A program made the translations under genes and the position numbers. This document shows, piece after piece, positions 52,201 to 63,149 of a stretch of DNA of 64,000 nt. This stretch comes from Vanilla planifolia (taxonomy: Eukaryota; Streptophyta; Magnoliopsida; Asparagales; Orchidaceae). A model generated the notes under the pieces. That model was not told the DNA's origin, did not search any database, and was given only the letters and a program-made list of their open reading frames with translations. Position 1 is the stretch's first letter; each line of letters begins with the position of its first letter. The stretch covers positions 15,037,501 through 15,101,500 of the forward strand of contig CM043869.1 of NCBI GenBank assembly GCA_023846275.1, read 5' to 3'.

Positions 52201-54076
52201 CCTCTTCTAGGAAAATGATTATTGGAAGATGAAATAAATCTTTAAATAGAGAGAGAAGAATAAGTAGGCATTTTATTTAGTCTAATATCCACTATAGATC
52301 ACATGATTTTGTTATGATCATAGAATTCACATAAATAAGACTAACTGAAATCTTTCAGATTAATAAAACTATTCCTTAATCTATGGATCCCCTAATTGGT
52401 CTTTTGTTAACAAAATTGGAATATCTAGTGAATTTAATTGTTTTCATTCTGAATAGGCAATCAAACTATACATAAACATCCACTGTTGATATAGAACCAT
52501 ACATTGGCATTTATGTAAAACATGTCTCTCATCAGCTTTATGCTTCACACCTAATTGTTTAAGAGATGAGTTTATATACACATCTTAGTATTAAATAAAC
52601 TAATTGAAAAGATTATCAGAATGGTCTAAACATGAAAGTCCATCATGGTTCTAGTTAATATTATGTGAGCTGAATAAATTTGAAGCAAGGTCAGTTATCT
52701 GCACTGAATGCATCACATCAGCCCAACTCAAAGCACACCAAGACATAGGATTAGTATAATAAGCTAAATAGATGAAATTTTGTACCTACCATTTTGGCAA
52801 TTATGACAATGAAATTTTATAAACCACAGCCAACGTTGATCATCAGTTTGTTGCTTAGCAAGCAAAATTGCAAAGCAATAAAAAATTCAATCATAACAAC
52901 ATTTATCCGTTGTGTTCTACGCTTCTCACATGATGAACATGAATGACCCTTGTCTTAGTCAAACAACCAGAACTCAAAGACATCTAAGTAGCCTCTACAT
53001 CGTGTACTGGATTTGAAAAAATATCTTTCAAAGTAAGGTACACTGATGACAAGATAGCATTTATTCACCGTATAAGGCTACTGGTGTCATGTTTACGCTA
53101 AAAAACGAAATGGAAGAGGACCTTCAATTCCGTGTATGGAAAATGAGAATTGTATTTTCGAGAGCTATGCTACACACAAAACAGGCAAATTAAATTACCG
53201 AAGTAAACGGTTCAAAAAAGAGGAGGAATAAACAGACCTAACATATCTCCGGCAATTCAACCAAGCAACACCCTCCTTCCTTTTGAGCCCGAGCATGAGC
53301 TTCCAACCCTTTGGCAGTATGTCTCCAAATATAGAAGCACCCACAAACCTCCTCCTCTTCCTCCTGCTCACCCACTGCCCCTCCAAACCGGAAAGAAATC
53401 CCAAAAGCTGCTCTTCCGTCCTCAGGCCCTGAGTCCTCCTCCGTAATTCCTCCCCGAAAGGATCTACCATCTGACCCAGAGCAACCAAATCAACGGCCTC
53501 GCCCTTTGGATTCAAAATTTCCCGACCCCCATCCTCCGCCAGAACAATAGCCGTCTGCGCTGCCTCAGAAGCAAAAGTTACATTCCTACTGCACTCAATT
53601 TTCTCATTTTCAATAACGGAAGAAACAGTACTTCCTAGGGCTAAGGTCCGGGATGTGGGATCCTCGCGAGAAAAAAGTTGGCTGAGGAAGGAAGCGATAA
53701 GGAGATTCTCGCGCCGATCGGGATCTTTTGAAGAGTCTTCGGAAGCAACGGGTTCGCCGGTGGCTGCATTGGCAGTGGTAGATGCGGCGGTGCCAGCAGC
53801 GGAGCGCAAAGGGATGGAACGGGGTCGACCGCGTCGACGGGGAAGTGATGGAGGAGAAGATTGGGAGTCCGACTTTGGCGGGTCGAGCCGGAGGCGAGAG
53901 TAGGTCTGCTTGCGGCTGCCGGCGCTCTCGTTGAAGACGGAGCGATCGATCTTGGGAACAACGACATCATCGCAGCGGCGCAGGTCAAAGGCGTTGGGAG
54001 ACGAAAGCGCGAGCGTAGCGAGCTCTGACTGTGAGAGAACACGCAGATCGACGACCGGAATAAGCTCCGTAGCCAT
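45855..54076 (-). CDS. MBD8: MBD8-like methyl-CpG-binding-domain protein with AT-hook and C2H2 zinc finger (4 coding exons)
   Basis: Joined CDS on the minus strand: 54076-53238, 50528-50396, 50318-48462, 46223-45855, about 1065 codons. All junctions are GT..AG and phases match (phase 2 after exon 1, phase 0 afterwards). The N-terminal block PKIDRSVFNESAGSRKQT (residues 41-58) and the MBD core GWKLML...CRRYVSPNGHQF match plant MBD8 as I know it (Arabidopsis At1g22310, about 520 aa); this protein is about twice that length. Order: AT-hook RRGRPRS (81-87), MBD (about 248-300, split by intron 1), basic KRRKRGK (about 389-395, possible NLS), C2H2 finger (C410, C413, H426, H430), long Ser/Asn/Asp-rich low-complexity stretch, C-terminal CVWC/CKAC pair (1026-1054). 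A nuclear chromatin/DNA-binding role is inferred; MBD8 in Arabidopsis has been linked to flowering time. Binding to methylated CpG cannot be assumed for this class. The start ATG (54076) has G at +4, and no upstream ATG lies between it and the TATA-like box. Confidence 0.9.
46224..48461 (-). other. Intron 3 of the MBD8-like gene (2.2 kb)
   Basis: AT-rich, with GTAATG donor and TTTTGACAG acceptor. I see no ORF, RNA gene or coding transposon relic in it. Confidence 0.8.
48462..50318 (-). CDS. MBD8: MBD8-like exon 3: C2H2 zinc finger and long acidic/Ser-Asn-rich region
   Basis: A 1857-nt exon of 619 codons. The acceptor CTACAG|AATGCAGG is the only one nearby that keeps phase 0; the donor is GATCGG|GTAATG. 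It carries the basic run KRRKRGK, then a classical finger YECQICHRTF...HRYNGHVGAH with C-x2-C-x12-H-x3-H spacing (protein residues 410-430). The remaining roughly 500 residues are rich in Ser, Asn, Asp, Glu and Val and look disordered, with repeated short acidic patches such as VDIS, and no recognised domain. Bases here are much more AT-rich than in exon 1. Confidence 0.9.
50319..50395 (-). other. Intron 2 of the MBD8-like gene (77 bp)
   Basis: A short GT..AG intron with GTAAGC at the donor and CTACAG at the acceptor. 77 bp is a normal minimal plant intron length. Confidence 0.8.
50396..50528 (-). CDS. MBD8: MBD8-like exon 2: second half of the MBD
   Basis: A 133-nt exon. The acceptor is TTTCCAG|TCCTAATG and the donor TGGATCT|GTAAGC. 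Joining its first base to exon 1 gives CRRYV-SPNGHQFVSCKEV, which matches the MBD8 pattern CRRYI-SPDGQQFETCKEV exactly in register, so the splice is well supported. The remaining residues (LHGTLPSVTIQEDEIATS) form a linker. Confidence 0.9.
50529..53237 (-). other. Intron 1 of the MBD8-like gene (2.7 kb) with a tandem duplication
   Basis: The intron interrupts the MBD. Its 5' part (about 53237-52500) is ordinary AT-rich intron sequence. 51900-52497 is a 299-bp tandem duplication. 50600-51890 is A/G-rich (many AAGAAG-type words) and looks like old inserted repeat DNA, though no coding relic was recognised. Confidence 0.85.
51900..52497. repeat. 299-bp tandem duplication, two copies, about 3% diverged
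   Basis: Copy 1 is 51900-52198 and copy 2 is 52199-52497. Both begin CACCTCTTCTAGG/A and end near CCACTGTTGG/ATATAGAA. Reading them side by side gives roughly ten substitutions and no obvious indels in 299 bp, so the duplication is much younger than the surrounding decayed repeats. Confidence 0.93.
53238..54076 (-). CDS. MBD8: MBD8-like exon 1: N-terminal block, AT-hook and first half of the MBD
   Basis: Encodes residues 1-279 plus two bases of codon 280. The donor is read as GTTAG|GTCTGT. The reading frame runs on for 14 codons past the donor, but the MBD alignment breaks there, which fixes the junction. Visible parts are the PKIDRSVFNESAGSRKQT block, the AT-hook at residues 81-87, a helix-rich segment preceding the MBD (FGEELRRRTQGLRTEEQLL) and the MBD strands ending CRRYV. 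This exon is far richer in G+C than the other three exons of the same gene. Confidence 0.9.
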
Positions 54077-54214
54077 GCCGGAGGATCTCGGATGCGACGA
54101 GAAAGAGGTTGTGATCGAGCGCGAGCCCGAATTATGATTTCGGATAGATGGAAAGATGGGCCTTGGATCCGATCCGATTGCTGATGCCTCCGAATATCTT
54201 AGTGGCGACGAAAG

Positions 54215-54222
54215 TATATATA
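54215..54222 (-). promoter_or_regulatory. TATA-like box of the MBD8-like gene
   Basis: CTATATATAC on the minus strand, about 140 bp upstream of the ATG. A start of transcription about 30 bp downstream would leave a 5'UTR of roughly 110 nt with no upstream ATG. Position and sequence are suggestive only. Confidence 0.5.
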
Positions 54223-54581
54223 GCGTCTCACAGTTCCCTTACAGATTTACAACCATTTTTGCTATTTGATGATTAAACAAATATAAAAATTAAGGTAATA
54301 AAAAATTTAATTTTATATAGATTTAATAATTTAGATGGTAATTAAATCATCATCGCGTGATTAATTTAAAGAAAATTAAATTAAAACATTTGAAATATAG
54401 CTTATGATATGTAATAATTAAAAATAAAATTACTCTATCATTTAATTAAATAAGTTTCTCTAAATTATAAAAGAAGAAACTATATGAATATGTGCGTTTA
54501 AAATAAATAATAATAAAAGATAAATTTATTTTAGTCATCCTAAATCTACTAGCTTTTAACTTATTTTATTGGTCAAAACTA

Positions 54582-54905
54582 TTTTTTTTTATGAAATTGA
54601 TCAAAACCTAAATAATATAGACAACTAGAATTTTAAAGATTGTTGTTCAAAACAATAGCACTCCTAAGCGACATTTAGCGATAAAATTAGCCAACCAAAT
54701 AACTTAAGAAATGGAGACATGCTCAAAAGTAGATATCACCACGATAAGATCATGCCTATGGGCTACATGATCTTCTCTCCTTATAGAACATTGAATACTA
54801 ACAATAAAGAAAGCCGAGTCCTTATCAAAGCAAATACTACCTTAGCACCTAGCCAATGAAAGGGGAATGAAAAGAGCTACAATGAGATCATGAAAACCTC
54901 GTTTC
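54582..54905 (-). pseudogene. Second truncated LINE remnant with RNase H-like relic
   Basis: One minus-strand frame reads SLAR-C-stop-GSICFDKDSAFF, IVSIQCSIRREDHVAH, STFEHVSIS-stop, then VIWLANFIAKCRLG. This follows the plant LINE RNase H pattern (EGDSKxVIxxI...H, then HVxRExNxxADxxAK), with two stops. Beyond the relic is an A-run (9 T on the plus strand, 54582-54590) as expected for a LINE 3' tail. It lies about 360 bp upstream of the TATA-like box of the MBD8-like gene, in the same orientation. Confidence 0.65.
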
Positions 54906-57900
54906 TAAACCATATTTTAACAAAATTCTAACACATTCTCTTTTATTCACAAAAAATATTTTCGATTTTTTTCTTTTTGAAACTATTAGTAGCAAACAAT
55001 ATGTAAAAAGGAAAGTAAATACTTTATATATTAAATTAATAAAATAAATATAATAAAATTTAATTTAGAAAAAAAAACATCCTTCTAATGATACTTTTGT
55101 TTTTGTTTAAGAAAATCACTAGATTATCAATCGATTTTAAAATATTTTTTTAATAAAAATTATATATCATTCGAATGTCGTGTAATTTTTAATATCAATT
55201 TTTAAATTAAAATGTCACACAAATTAAGAGCAATTTTTTTAACATTTTTAGAAAGTGAGTTTTTTAAATTAAAATATTTATTTGCAAATGTCGAAATCAA
55301 GTATGAAAAGTTTTTGATAATATGCTCACTTTCATTTAGTCATCGAAGCGAAGATGACATTTCACTTCATATGAACATGTAAGGTGTTCTTGGAATTTGT
55401 AATATAGATTGTCTTAAATAGTTAAATAAATAACAATTTGTAATATTGTGCAACTCATGATTGGGGCTAAAGTTTTCTTTTAAAATAATGATTAATTAAA
55501 AATAAAACATGTTAATGCAATATCAAATCTTGAAATGAAGCACCAAGATAAAATGTAACCCCATTTTTTGTTTAAATAAGTATTATAATCTTACGTTTTA
55601 AAACATTTCAATATTAATTAACCATCAAATTATTTGATGGAAATTAATTATATACATCAAGATTTCAAGTTGTTAATCTATAAATTCATTCTCTACATCC
55701 ACTCTACTTGACCCAATTGTGCTTTCATTAAGCTAATATAATTTTGTCAAACATCCAATATCTTATAAACTTTTACAACTATTTGATCATGCTTTGATTA
55801 AACACCATATCCATCTAGCTTATAACAATAAGCCTAACATAGCCACACAACAATAAACAACTCAACAATCATAATAGCTAAGACAATATTATACAAAGCA
55901 CTTAAAACCACTTTATATGAAGACTTATACCTTTTACCACCAAGCAAATGTGGAACAAAATAGATAAATGAATTAGAAAATATAATACCAATAAGTATTG
56001 AAGTAGAAATAATTTTCAAATTGAGGTAGAATGATGTTTTAATCTATTTAACAAAACTCTTGCCATGAATGTGTAGAGAACATTGTGCAAAACAAGCTAA
56101 AATAATGACCCTTCAATCTGATTTATTTACAAAGAAATTAAAACAATATCTTAATGAAATTACATTAATTTCTATAATATGTCATACTAATGCAATATTA
56201 AGATTGTATAAATGCAATAATTAATGGATTAAGATCACGCTAATGTCAAATTAGTATGACTAATACATTTTAGTTACTATAAAGATATCATATACGTATA
56301 ACAATTATCATTATAATGTATAATAAAAGTTATAAACACTTTGATTTTTTTACCATCATATTGAACAATAAATAGGATCGTACAATATGTTTAACTTGTT
56401 TTTTTATATTCAACTGAATTATTCAAGTATGATATATAGATTGTCATCAAATGATAATTACTTTCATCAAATATTGAGCTATCGAGATTTTTTTATGATG
56501 CAATCATACAATTGTATTGGAATTCATTTTATACTAAACAATATCAAATTATATAACTTATTATTCGTACTCATATATTACATGATATCATATTTGTATA
56601 ATAATATTATATTATTTTATCTCAAATATCTTAAATTGTCTATGTAGTGAGGCAAATCGTTCAAGTATGATGAACTATTTCGTACTGTATAATTTCACAT
56701 CTATGAACAACATAATGATCATTGTATTTGGATGGAGAACAACAATATCAAGTTACAATTAATTACTCTTAGATAAATAATTAGTCGTACTAGTACGATA
56801 AATATATCATTAATGTTTAGCCATATTAAAACTTATACATATAACATATTCTAAGAGAAAATAAATGTCTTATTCATAAAAATAAAGTTCATTTAAGGAT
56901 GATTCTAGCAATAACTCAACTCTTAAAAATATCGATTAGATTAATATAAGGTTGATACATTGTACAATCAATTTCACACTTCATATGCTTAATTCAAATG
57001 ACTATCACATCTGCATGATAAGGTCATGATACTTATACAATATCATGTTAGTTATAAATACTATTGATAATAAAAACTTAAAACTAAATCATATAAGTAT
57101 GTTATTAGTTATGATATTATATGATTATAAGATAGTTAAAACTAATGCTAATTTTAAATTTAATTTCATTAACTTTAGCACATTTTTTGAGTCTAAGTTG
57201 TTATATAATGAATGTCATATATTTTCTAATGCCAACCACGACTAATTGGGCATAAGCATGAACGATTTAACAAAAATGTACGAGATGAAATGTAAACCCA
57301 ATGTGCCACTTATGCATTAAAGAAAAGAATTACTATTTTGGCCTAAATTTTGTACAGTATTATCAACTCCAAGTGGTCTAGTCATTGCACAAGAAACTTT
57401 TCATCATAACTTCATGATCTATAATTTGAGCCATGTTTTAGTAAAGGTCTTTAATCATTCCATTCTAAGTTGTATATACCTTCTCCATGCCAACATTCAT
57501 TGTTTTCACTATTTAATTCTACATATACATAATAAGCCAAGCATCATTAGTAACCTAGAGCTTTGTTTGTAATTGTCATTCTCAAAGGTACAACACTAGT
57601 CTTGTGAACTATAATACATGTTAAGTACAACACTAGTCTTCTAAACATGATTATGATGCATTTGATAATAGAATTATGTTCACATAATAAAAATATATTA
57701 CAAAATATTTAAATATTTAATTCATTTAAAAATAAAGAAATTAGTATAAAACTTATAAATCCTCATGTAACGATAATGAAACAATGATTGGACATTAGAC
57801 ACTTCAACTATGGAAAGATAAGGGAGAGGAGTGCACATAGCCTTTACCATGCTATACAAATTCCCAATACCTCTCCATCATTATCTTGAATATGTATTAG

Positions 57901-59640
57901 TTGATATTGTATGTCTTACAAAAGCACTTCTAAGTCTTAAACACAGTAAACCAATTTCAATGCACATGACCTTTGACATCTCTCATCTTAAACTTGTGCT
58001 CTATAAGTTCTAGCATTGTTTGTTACTAATGAGCAAATTATCACATAACTTAAGGATATGCCACTTAGTTATGACCAAATAAATGAGTGCTGCTCATGTT
58101 AAGTAAATATCTACACACCTATGACATAACAAACGTAATGATGCTAACACATCTGATGCATATGATATACACACAATCTAACTTTACTATATTTAATAGT
58201 TCCTACAAAATGAAGTAATGCAAAATGGGATAATATTTATAAAAAAAAGAAGTCCACTTGCAAATAAAAATACTAATAAATAATTATAAAAAAGATTAAT
58301 AAGTAGTAATTAAAAGAATTATCATACTTGTAGCTAAGTTTTTGATTTGCTAATTGATTTGCAATGGAAGTTGTCAAACAAAATGCATAGTTACAACTAT
58401 AGTCATACTTGGGGCAAATAGAAATAACCAATAACAATAACTTATACTAATGTCATTACCAATTATAACTTTTATGTATAATAGGCCAATACTGCATTAT
58501 CTAATAAAAATCTAAAAAACATGTTCAAATCCTTGATCATTAAAAGTCATTACAAGTGCACCTCATACTTTGAAGTGTCAAGAAGTAAAAAAGTAACCAA
58601 TAATAAACAAGAGATATGCTCATACATGTATCTATATGACATAAGATCAACACCACTTTATGCATTCAAAGAGCATTATCAAAGTAGATATTTCAAGTTT
58701 AGGCATTCATGAGATAACTTTACTCAAGATTCTTATATGCACCAAGGACTAAGCACTTATAAAGAAGTGTATGATATTAAGTAAGACAACTCTACCAAAC
58801 AATACCTTATCCAACTTAGGAGAATCCAAACATCATCGAACCATCAATGCTTGTTTAGGATAGGATCGAATCAACTACATAAAGTCATTACTATTTTGTT
58901 GTTTAAAACAACAACTTATAACTTAGTTATATGCTACATGCATTATTACAATATTATAAAACTTATCTATTTTTTTACAATATAGTTAATTATTTTTATT
59001 TAGTTTATTTGTTTTTATTGGTATGTTGATTTTAATGAATCCTTATAAATCGATTTATGTTATATATTTTTGTAGGTAATATGCTTATTATTTCTTCATA
59101 TTTATTTTTGACTTTTTAACATGTTATATTATAAATTATATTATATAATTATGATATTTCTTTGACTTATAATATAAGATATGATTCTTATTGTTGAATG
59201 CAAAAATTTTTCGTTAAATTTGTAATCATCTATTAACTTATTCAAAATAACTTTAATTTTTGGATGATCACATATTTTACTTATCATAATTTGATATTTA
59301 ATATATCATAATATGTGTTATTCTTGCTTCTTATGGGAAGCTACATGTTCATTTTATTCCTCCTAATCTCCTTTACAAAGCTTTCGTTTTATTTGTATAT
59401 GTTTATTATTGACTATTTTCGTATTTGTATTCCATTGAAATGAAGACATGATCGTTTTGGGTTTTTTTAATCTGTTTATCAATAGACAAGTTGTTTGAAA
59501 TTTGGATATAAAATTTAATTTCAATTATGAAATTTTCTACTTTTTTATTTAAACAAGAGCACGAGCTTAAATTTTCAGAGCTTCGGTGTGAGCCTGGCTT
59601 CGTAAAAAAGAAACATTACTAACTACCTTCTACTAAATGT
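54906..59640. other. AT-rich intergenic DNA between the two divergent genes
   Basis: 56.27-57.11 kb is dense in TATGAT/ATCATA-type words like those at 11.5 kb. Chance open frames only (for example 56387-56647, 86 codons, Tyr/Leu/Asn-rich). Confidence 0.5.
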
Positions 59641-59676
59641 TATCTGGCCTTCGGCTATCTTCGAAAGCCGGTGCTT

Positions 59677-59684
59677 AAACCCTA
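59677..59684 (+). promoter_or_regulatory. Telo-box (AAACCCTA) just before the PORR start codon
   Basis: AAACCCTA ends 4 nt before the ATG. Telo-boxes near the start are characteristic of plant genes for ribosomal, translation and organelle-biogenesis proteins, which fits a PORR protein. Function here is inferred. Confidence 0.6.
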
Positions 59685-59687
59685 GAC

Positions 59688-60920
59688 ATGGCATCCAGCC
59701 TTCAATTATCCAAGCGGATGCACTTTTCCTTGTTGTCCTTCCTATTGTCGAATACGAATGCTAATTATAATCGTACGTTCTCCACGGTGATCTCATCCCC
59801 CGTTATTCCTCTTTTCAACTGTAGGCGCCGGAAGAAGCTCCGACGAAAGCTCTCCAGTCCTCGGGTCAAGCCCATTGCTACCTGTACCCCTCGCCCTTTT
59901 CCTGCTCTTGATGCTCTCGTTCATCGCGACTCCCTCTTCCGTTTCATATCCCGTACCCGCTGCTTCCTCTCTCGACAGCCCCACCACCTCCTATCTCTTC
60001 CTGCCGCTGGAAAGCTTCACCGCGAGTTGGGCTTTTCTCGCGGCCGCAAGCCCTCCCGATTCGCTTCCCGCCACCCCCTCCTGCTCCGTATAATACACCA
60101 TCCTCCTCCCTACGGGCCGCTACACCTCTCATTCACCCCACTAATGGAATCCCTCCTATCCGAGGAGCAATCTGTCTTCAACTCCACAGCAACTCAGCGC
60201 ATTACTGCTGTTCGCAAGCTCCTCATGATCTCCTCTCGTCATCGCATTCCCCTTGCTAAACTCCACCACTGCCGTCACGTTCTTGGCCTTCCTTACGACT
60301 TCCGTGACCGTGTCCATAACTACCCTGACTTTTTTCGTGTCACCGTAGACCCTGATGGCCGTCACGTTCTCGAGCTCGTGGACTGGGATCCCGCTTTGGC
60401 GATCAGCTCTCTCGAGCGCGACTTCATTGAGAATGAGCACCGTGTTTGCCGAACTTTTAAATTTTCCATTCCCCATGTAAAGGCCTTAGGTTTGGATGAC
60501 GACGATGAAAGAAAGATGACCTCTTTGACAACACTACCCCTGATTTCACCATACACGGATGGGTCTGACCTGAAGCCATGGACGGTAGAAGCGGAAAAGT
60601 ACAGGGTTGGGGTAGTTCATGAATTTTTAAGTTTGACGGTAGAGAAAAGGGCGTACATTCATCATATAGTGGAGTTCAAAGAGGAACTTGGTCTCACGAG
60701 GCACACTTACGACATGCTTTTGAAGCAACCACGGGCATTTTACTTAGCAGGTACAGAAATGAATTGGGCGGTTTTCTTGAGAGATGCGTACACAGAAGAT
60801 GGGGCGTTGTTAGAAAAGGACCCCCTGGTCTTGTTTGAGGAGAAGTTGCGGAGGTATGCCCTTATGAAAGAAGGGGAAGAAGAGGTTGTGGGAAATGATG
60901 CAAGAGCTGATACTGGTTGA
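59688..60920 (+). CDS. PORR-domain (plant organelle RNA recognition) protein, probably mitochondrial
   Basis: An intronless 410-residue protein. The N-terminus is rich in Ser, Leu and Arg with no acidic residue, and contains RTF|ST (R29-T32), the classic R-3 mitochondrial processing site. Family hallmarks follow: LLMISS...IPLAKL (178-190), HVLGLPYDFRDRVHNYPDFF (about 196-215), LELVDWDPALAISSLE (228-243), the PWTVEAEKYRVGVVHEFLSL block (about 297-316) and LLKQPRAFYLAGTEMNWAVF (about 344-363), ending in an acidic tail. PORR proteins (WTF1, WTF9, RPD1 and relatives) bind organellar RNA and promote group II intron splicing; the target of this one cannot be told from sequence. The start ATG at 59688 has G at -3 and +4. 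The 5' half is GC-rich and the 3' half is not. A TATAAA lies at 59507-59512, but whether it is used is unclear. I cannot assign the exact orthologue. Confidence 0.93.
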   Translation: MASSLQLSKRMHFSLLSFLLSNTNANYNRTFSTVISSPVIPLFNCRRRKKLRRKLSSPRVKPIATCTPRPFPALDALVHRDSLFRFISRTRCFLSRQPHHLLSLPAAGKLHRELGFSRGRKPSRFASRHPLLLRIIHHPPPYGPLHLSFTPLMESLLSEEQSVFNSTATQRITAVRKLLMISSRHRIPLAKLHHCRHVLGLPYDFRDRVHNYPDFFRVTVDPDGRHVLELVDWDPALAISSLERDFIENEHRVCRTFKFSIPHVKALGLDDDDERKMTSLTTLPLISPYTDGSDLKPWTVEAEKYRVGVVHEFLSLTVEKRAYIHHIVEFKEELGLTRHTYDMLLKQPRAFYLAGTEMNWAVFLRDAYTEDGALLEKDPLVLFEEKLRRYALMKEGEEEVVGNDARADTG

Positions 60921-63149
60921 GTTTGTATTACAAGTTTTGAATCTCATATTTTTATTGGACGAAGCATGAGAAGATTCAAACTATTGACGTGAAGAGGCTC
61001 AGCTATGGTGTAATTGCCCAATAAACTATAGCATAGATGAAGTGATTTGTCACAGATAAGCCCTTCACCAGATCTGGAAAGATTTAAACTGAAGCTAGTG
61101 ATAAACATCAATGTTTACCCGCCATGTGATCACTAGCTTTATTTATTCTGCTGGATGATATTGTTTGGCAGGAAATACTTGTGTTCTCCTTTTGATAGGT
61201 ATTTCCAGTTGGGTATATCAGTAACAATGCTCTAAGTTCTGAAAGTTGTTTTCTTGTTTGATCATTGTACAGATGGATTCCTTGTGATATTGTCTTTTAT
61301 CTTTGTTGAATTCCCTCATTGTGTATTCAGTATTATTAGACAATTGGGAATTTCATTTTATTAACTAACTAATGCAATGTGAGAGATTTTTGAAGTTCTT
61401 TTGCAACATGTGCTGAATGTTTTGCCAGGGTTTATTAGTAGTTCTTAAAGTTTCTTTATGATTGAAATTTTTCTTTACAGTTTCATATTTCCATCCTACT
61501 AAGCAGATGTTAATGATTTGGATTTTATTGTGCCACTATGCGTAATGAAACATCAACTCCTCTAGAAGTTTTAACTTTGTAAGATTATCTTTATATTTTT
61601 TTTCAATTTTTCATCTTACTTTCACTTATTTAATACTTTTGAATCCATTTTATCTAATTCTCTTTATGTTTATGCTCAGATTGAGTTACAAAATGTTTTG
61701 GATGCTTATATTGATATGAAAAATTTAAAGCATTGAATGCTGTTTTTCATAAAAAATCACTAGAGTGATGAAAACACAACAAAAATAAGAATACCAAAAT
61801 TTATTGTCTAAAAGCCTTTGAATGGGAAAAACCACATTCATAATATGCCAGTAAAATTTCTTATTGTCATTGGGTCTTCTTTTACATCATGCTTAGTGAT
61901 TGTTTAAATGGTTAGCATGACCTTCAATAAACTAGTTAGCTTTCATTTGGCAAGCTGGGACAACTGTGTTAACCTGATTAGCACAACCAAACACTAATCT
62001 CTAAACTAGTTAGCGAATATTGGGTCTTAACCTTGTTTTTGGCTAAATTAGCAAATGTGTGGCATGTAGTTTGAGGTTCAACTACTTTTTGGTTTGCTAA
62101 TACTACTGTTGGGGCATGATTGCCATTCGGACATCACCATTGTTGGGTCTTATTTGTTTCAATCTACATTTCAATTTTCACTCAAATTTACCAAATGAGG
62201 ATCTTGCCATTAAAGAAGAAAAATAAGCAGGCAGCCAGTTGTTTAATTATGAATTGTAAATGAGGTGTAAAACAAAAGTTTTTTTTGATTTTTTTTTAAT
62301 TTTTTTGTTATTATTATAATTTATAAATTTTTTCTTCCTGCATATTCTTTATTTGCTTTTTCTAAATAAATTCTAAATTTTATACTATATTAATACTTTT
62401 AATTTTTAAAGTTTAAATTAACGCAAATGGGGATTGACATCAATAGGTCAATTAGTGAAGTTTCTTATTTATTATAGTTTTTTTTATGTAGCAATGATTT
62501 GATTTCGATCTTGAATTTTTTATTATGATTTTTAAGATCTTGTTATGTGTGGGTTTGGATTTGGGATGGACTTTCATATTTTGTGAGATCTCTCTCTTTT
62601 TTTTTCAATTTGATATTCTTGTAAATGATTTTTCATTTTTAATTGTTTGTTCTTATTTGTACTTAGTTTTAGTTGATAGATTTTAACCTTCTAATATTAG
62701 CTATTTCTTTGATTTAATTGTGTAAAAATCTTTGCATTGTCTTATTTCATTCTTGATAATTATAATTATTGAATGTGTTTGGTTATTTTTCTAAACAAAT
62801 GTTTTCGATAAATTCTCTTTTTCCACATCAAAGAGAGTTATTATTGTAATGAGCTAGTATAAGATCTAAGTCCTAAAATTAAGAGTTCGTGAAAAATTCT
62901 AGAATAATATTTATATCAAAAGCCTTTTCGATAACAGAAAGTATGAGTTTGAGATATTTGATGTCAACAAATGACATCGAATGTGAGCATGTTTAACCAT
63001 TGTTGGTTTTCTTAAAGTGATTTATCAAAAGGCTCTTATTTCAATTCAGTTTTATTGTGAAACAGGAAATTCTTTGGAATACTATTGATCAAGATATAAT
63101 GAATAATGTATGAAAACGATTGGAAGTCATGCATATTATTCACAAATTG
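60921..63149. other. 3' flank of the PORR gene, then AT-rich intergenic DNA
   Basis: 60.92-61.7 kb reads like transcribed UTR. 61.91-62.11 kb has repeated GTTAGC/GCTAA words. No gene seen. Confidence 0.5.
61020..61025 (+). terminator. Candidate polyadenylation signal of the PORR gene
   Basis: AATAAA 100 nt after the stop codon. Plant signals are loose, and transcript-like sequence continues to about 61.7 kb, so longer or spliced 3'UTRs are possible. Confidence 0.4.

Noticed and set aside
53641-54042. 133-codon minus-strand frame overlapping exon 1
   Set aside because: Wrong-frame shadow made possible by the GC-rich exon; the other frame carries the conserved MBD8 blocks.
59875-60093. Overlapping frames in the PORR gene on both strands
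   Set aside because: Shadows of the GC-rich 5' half of the 410-codon CDS.
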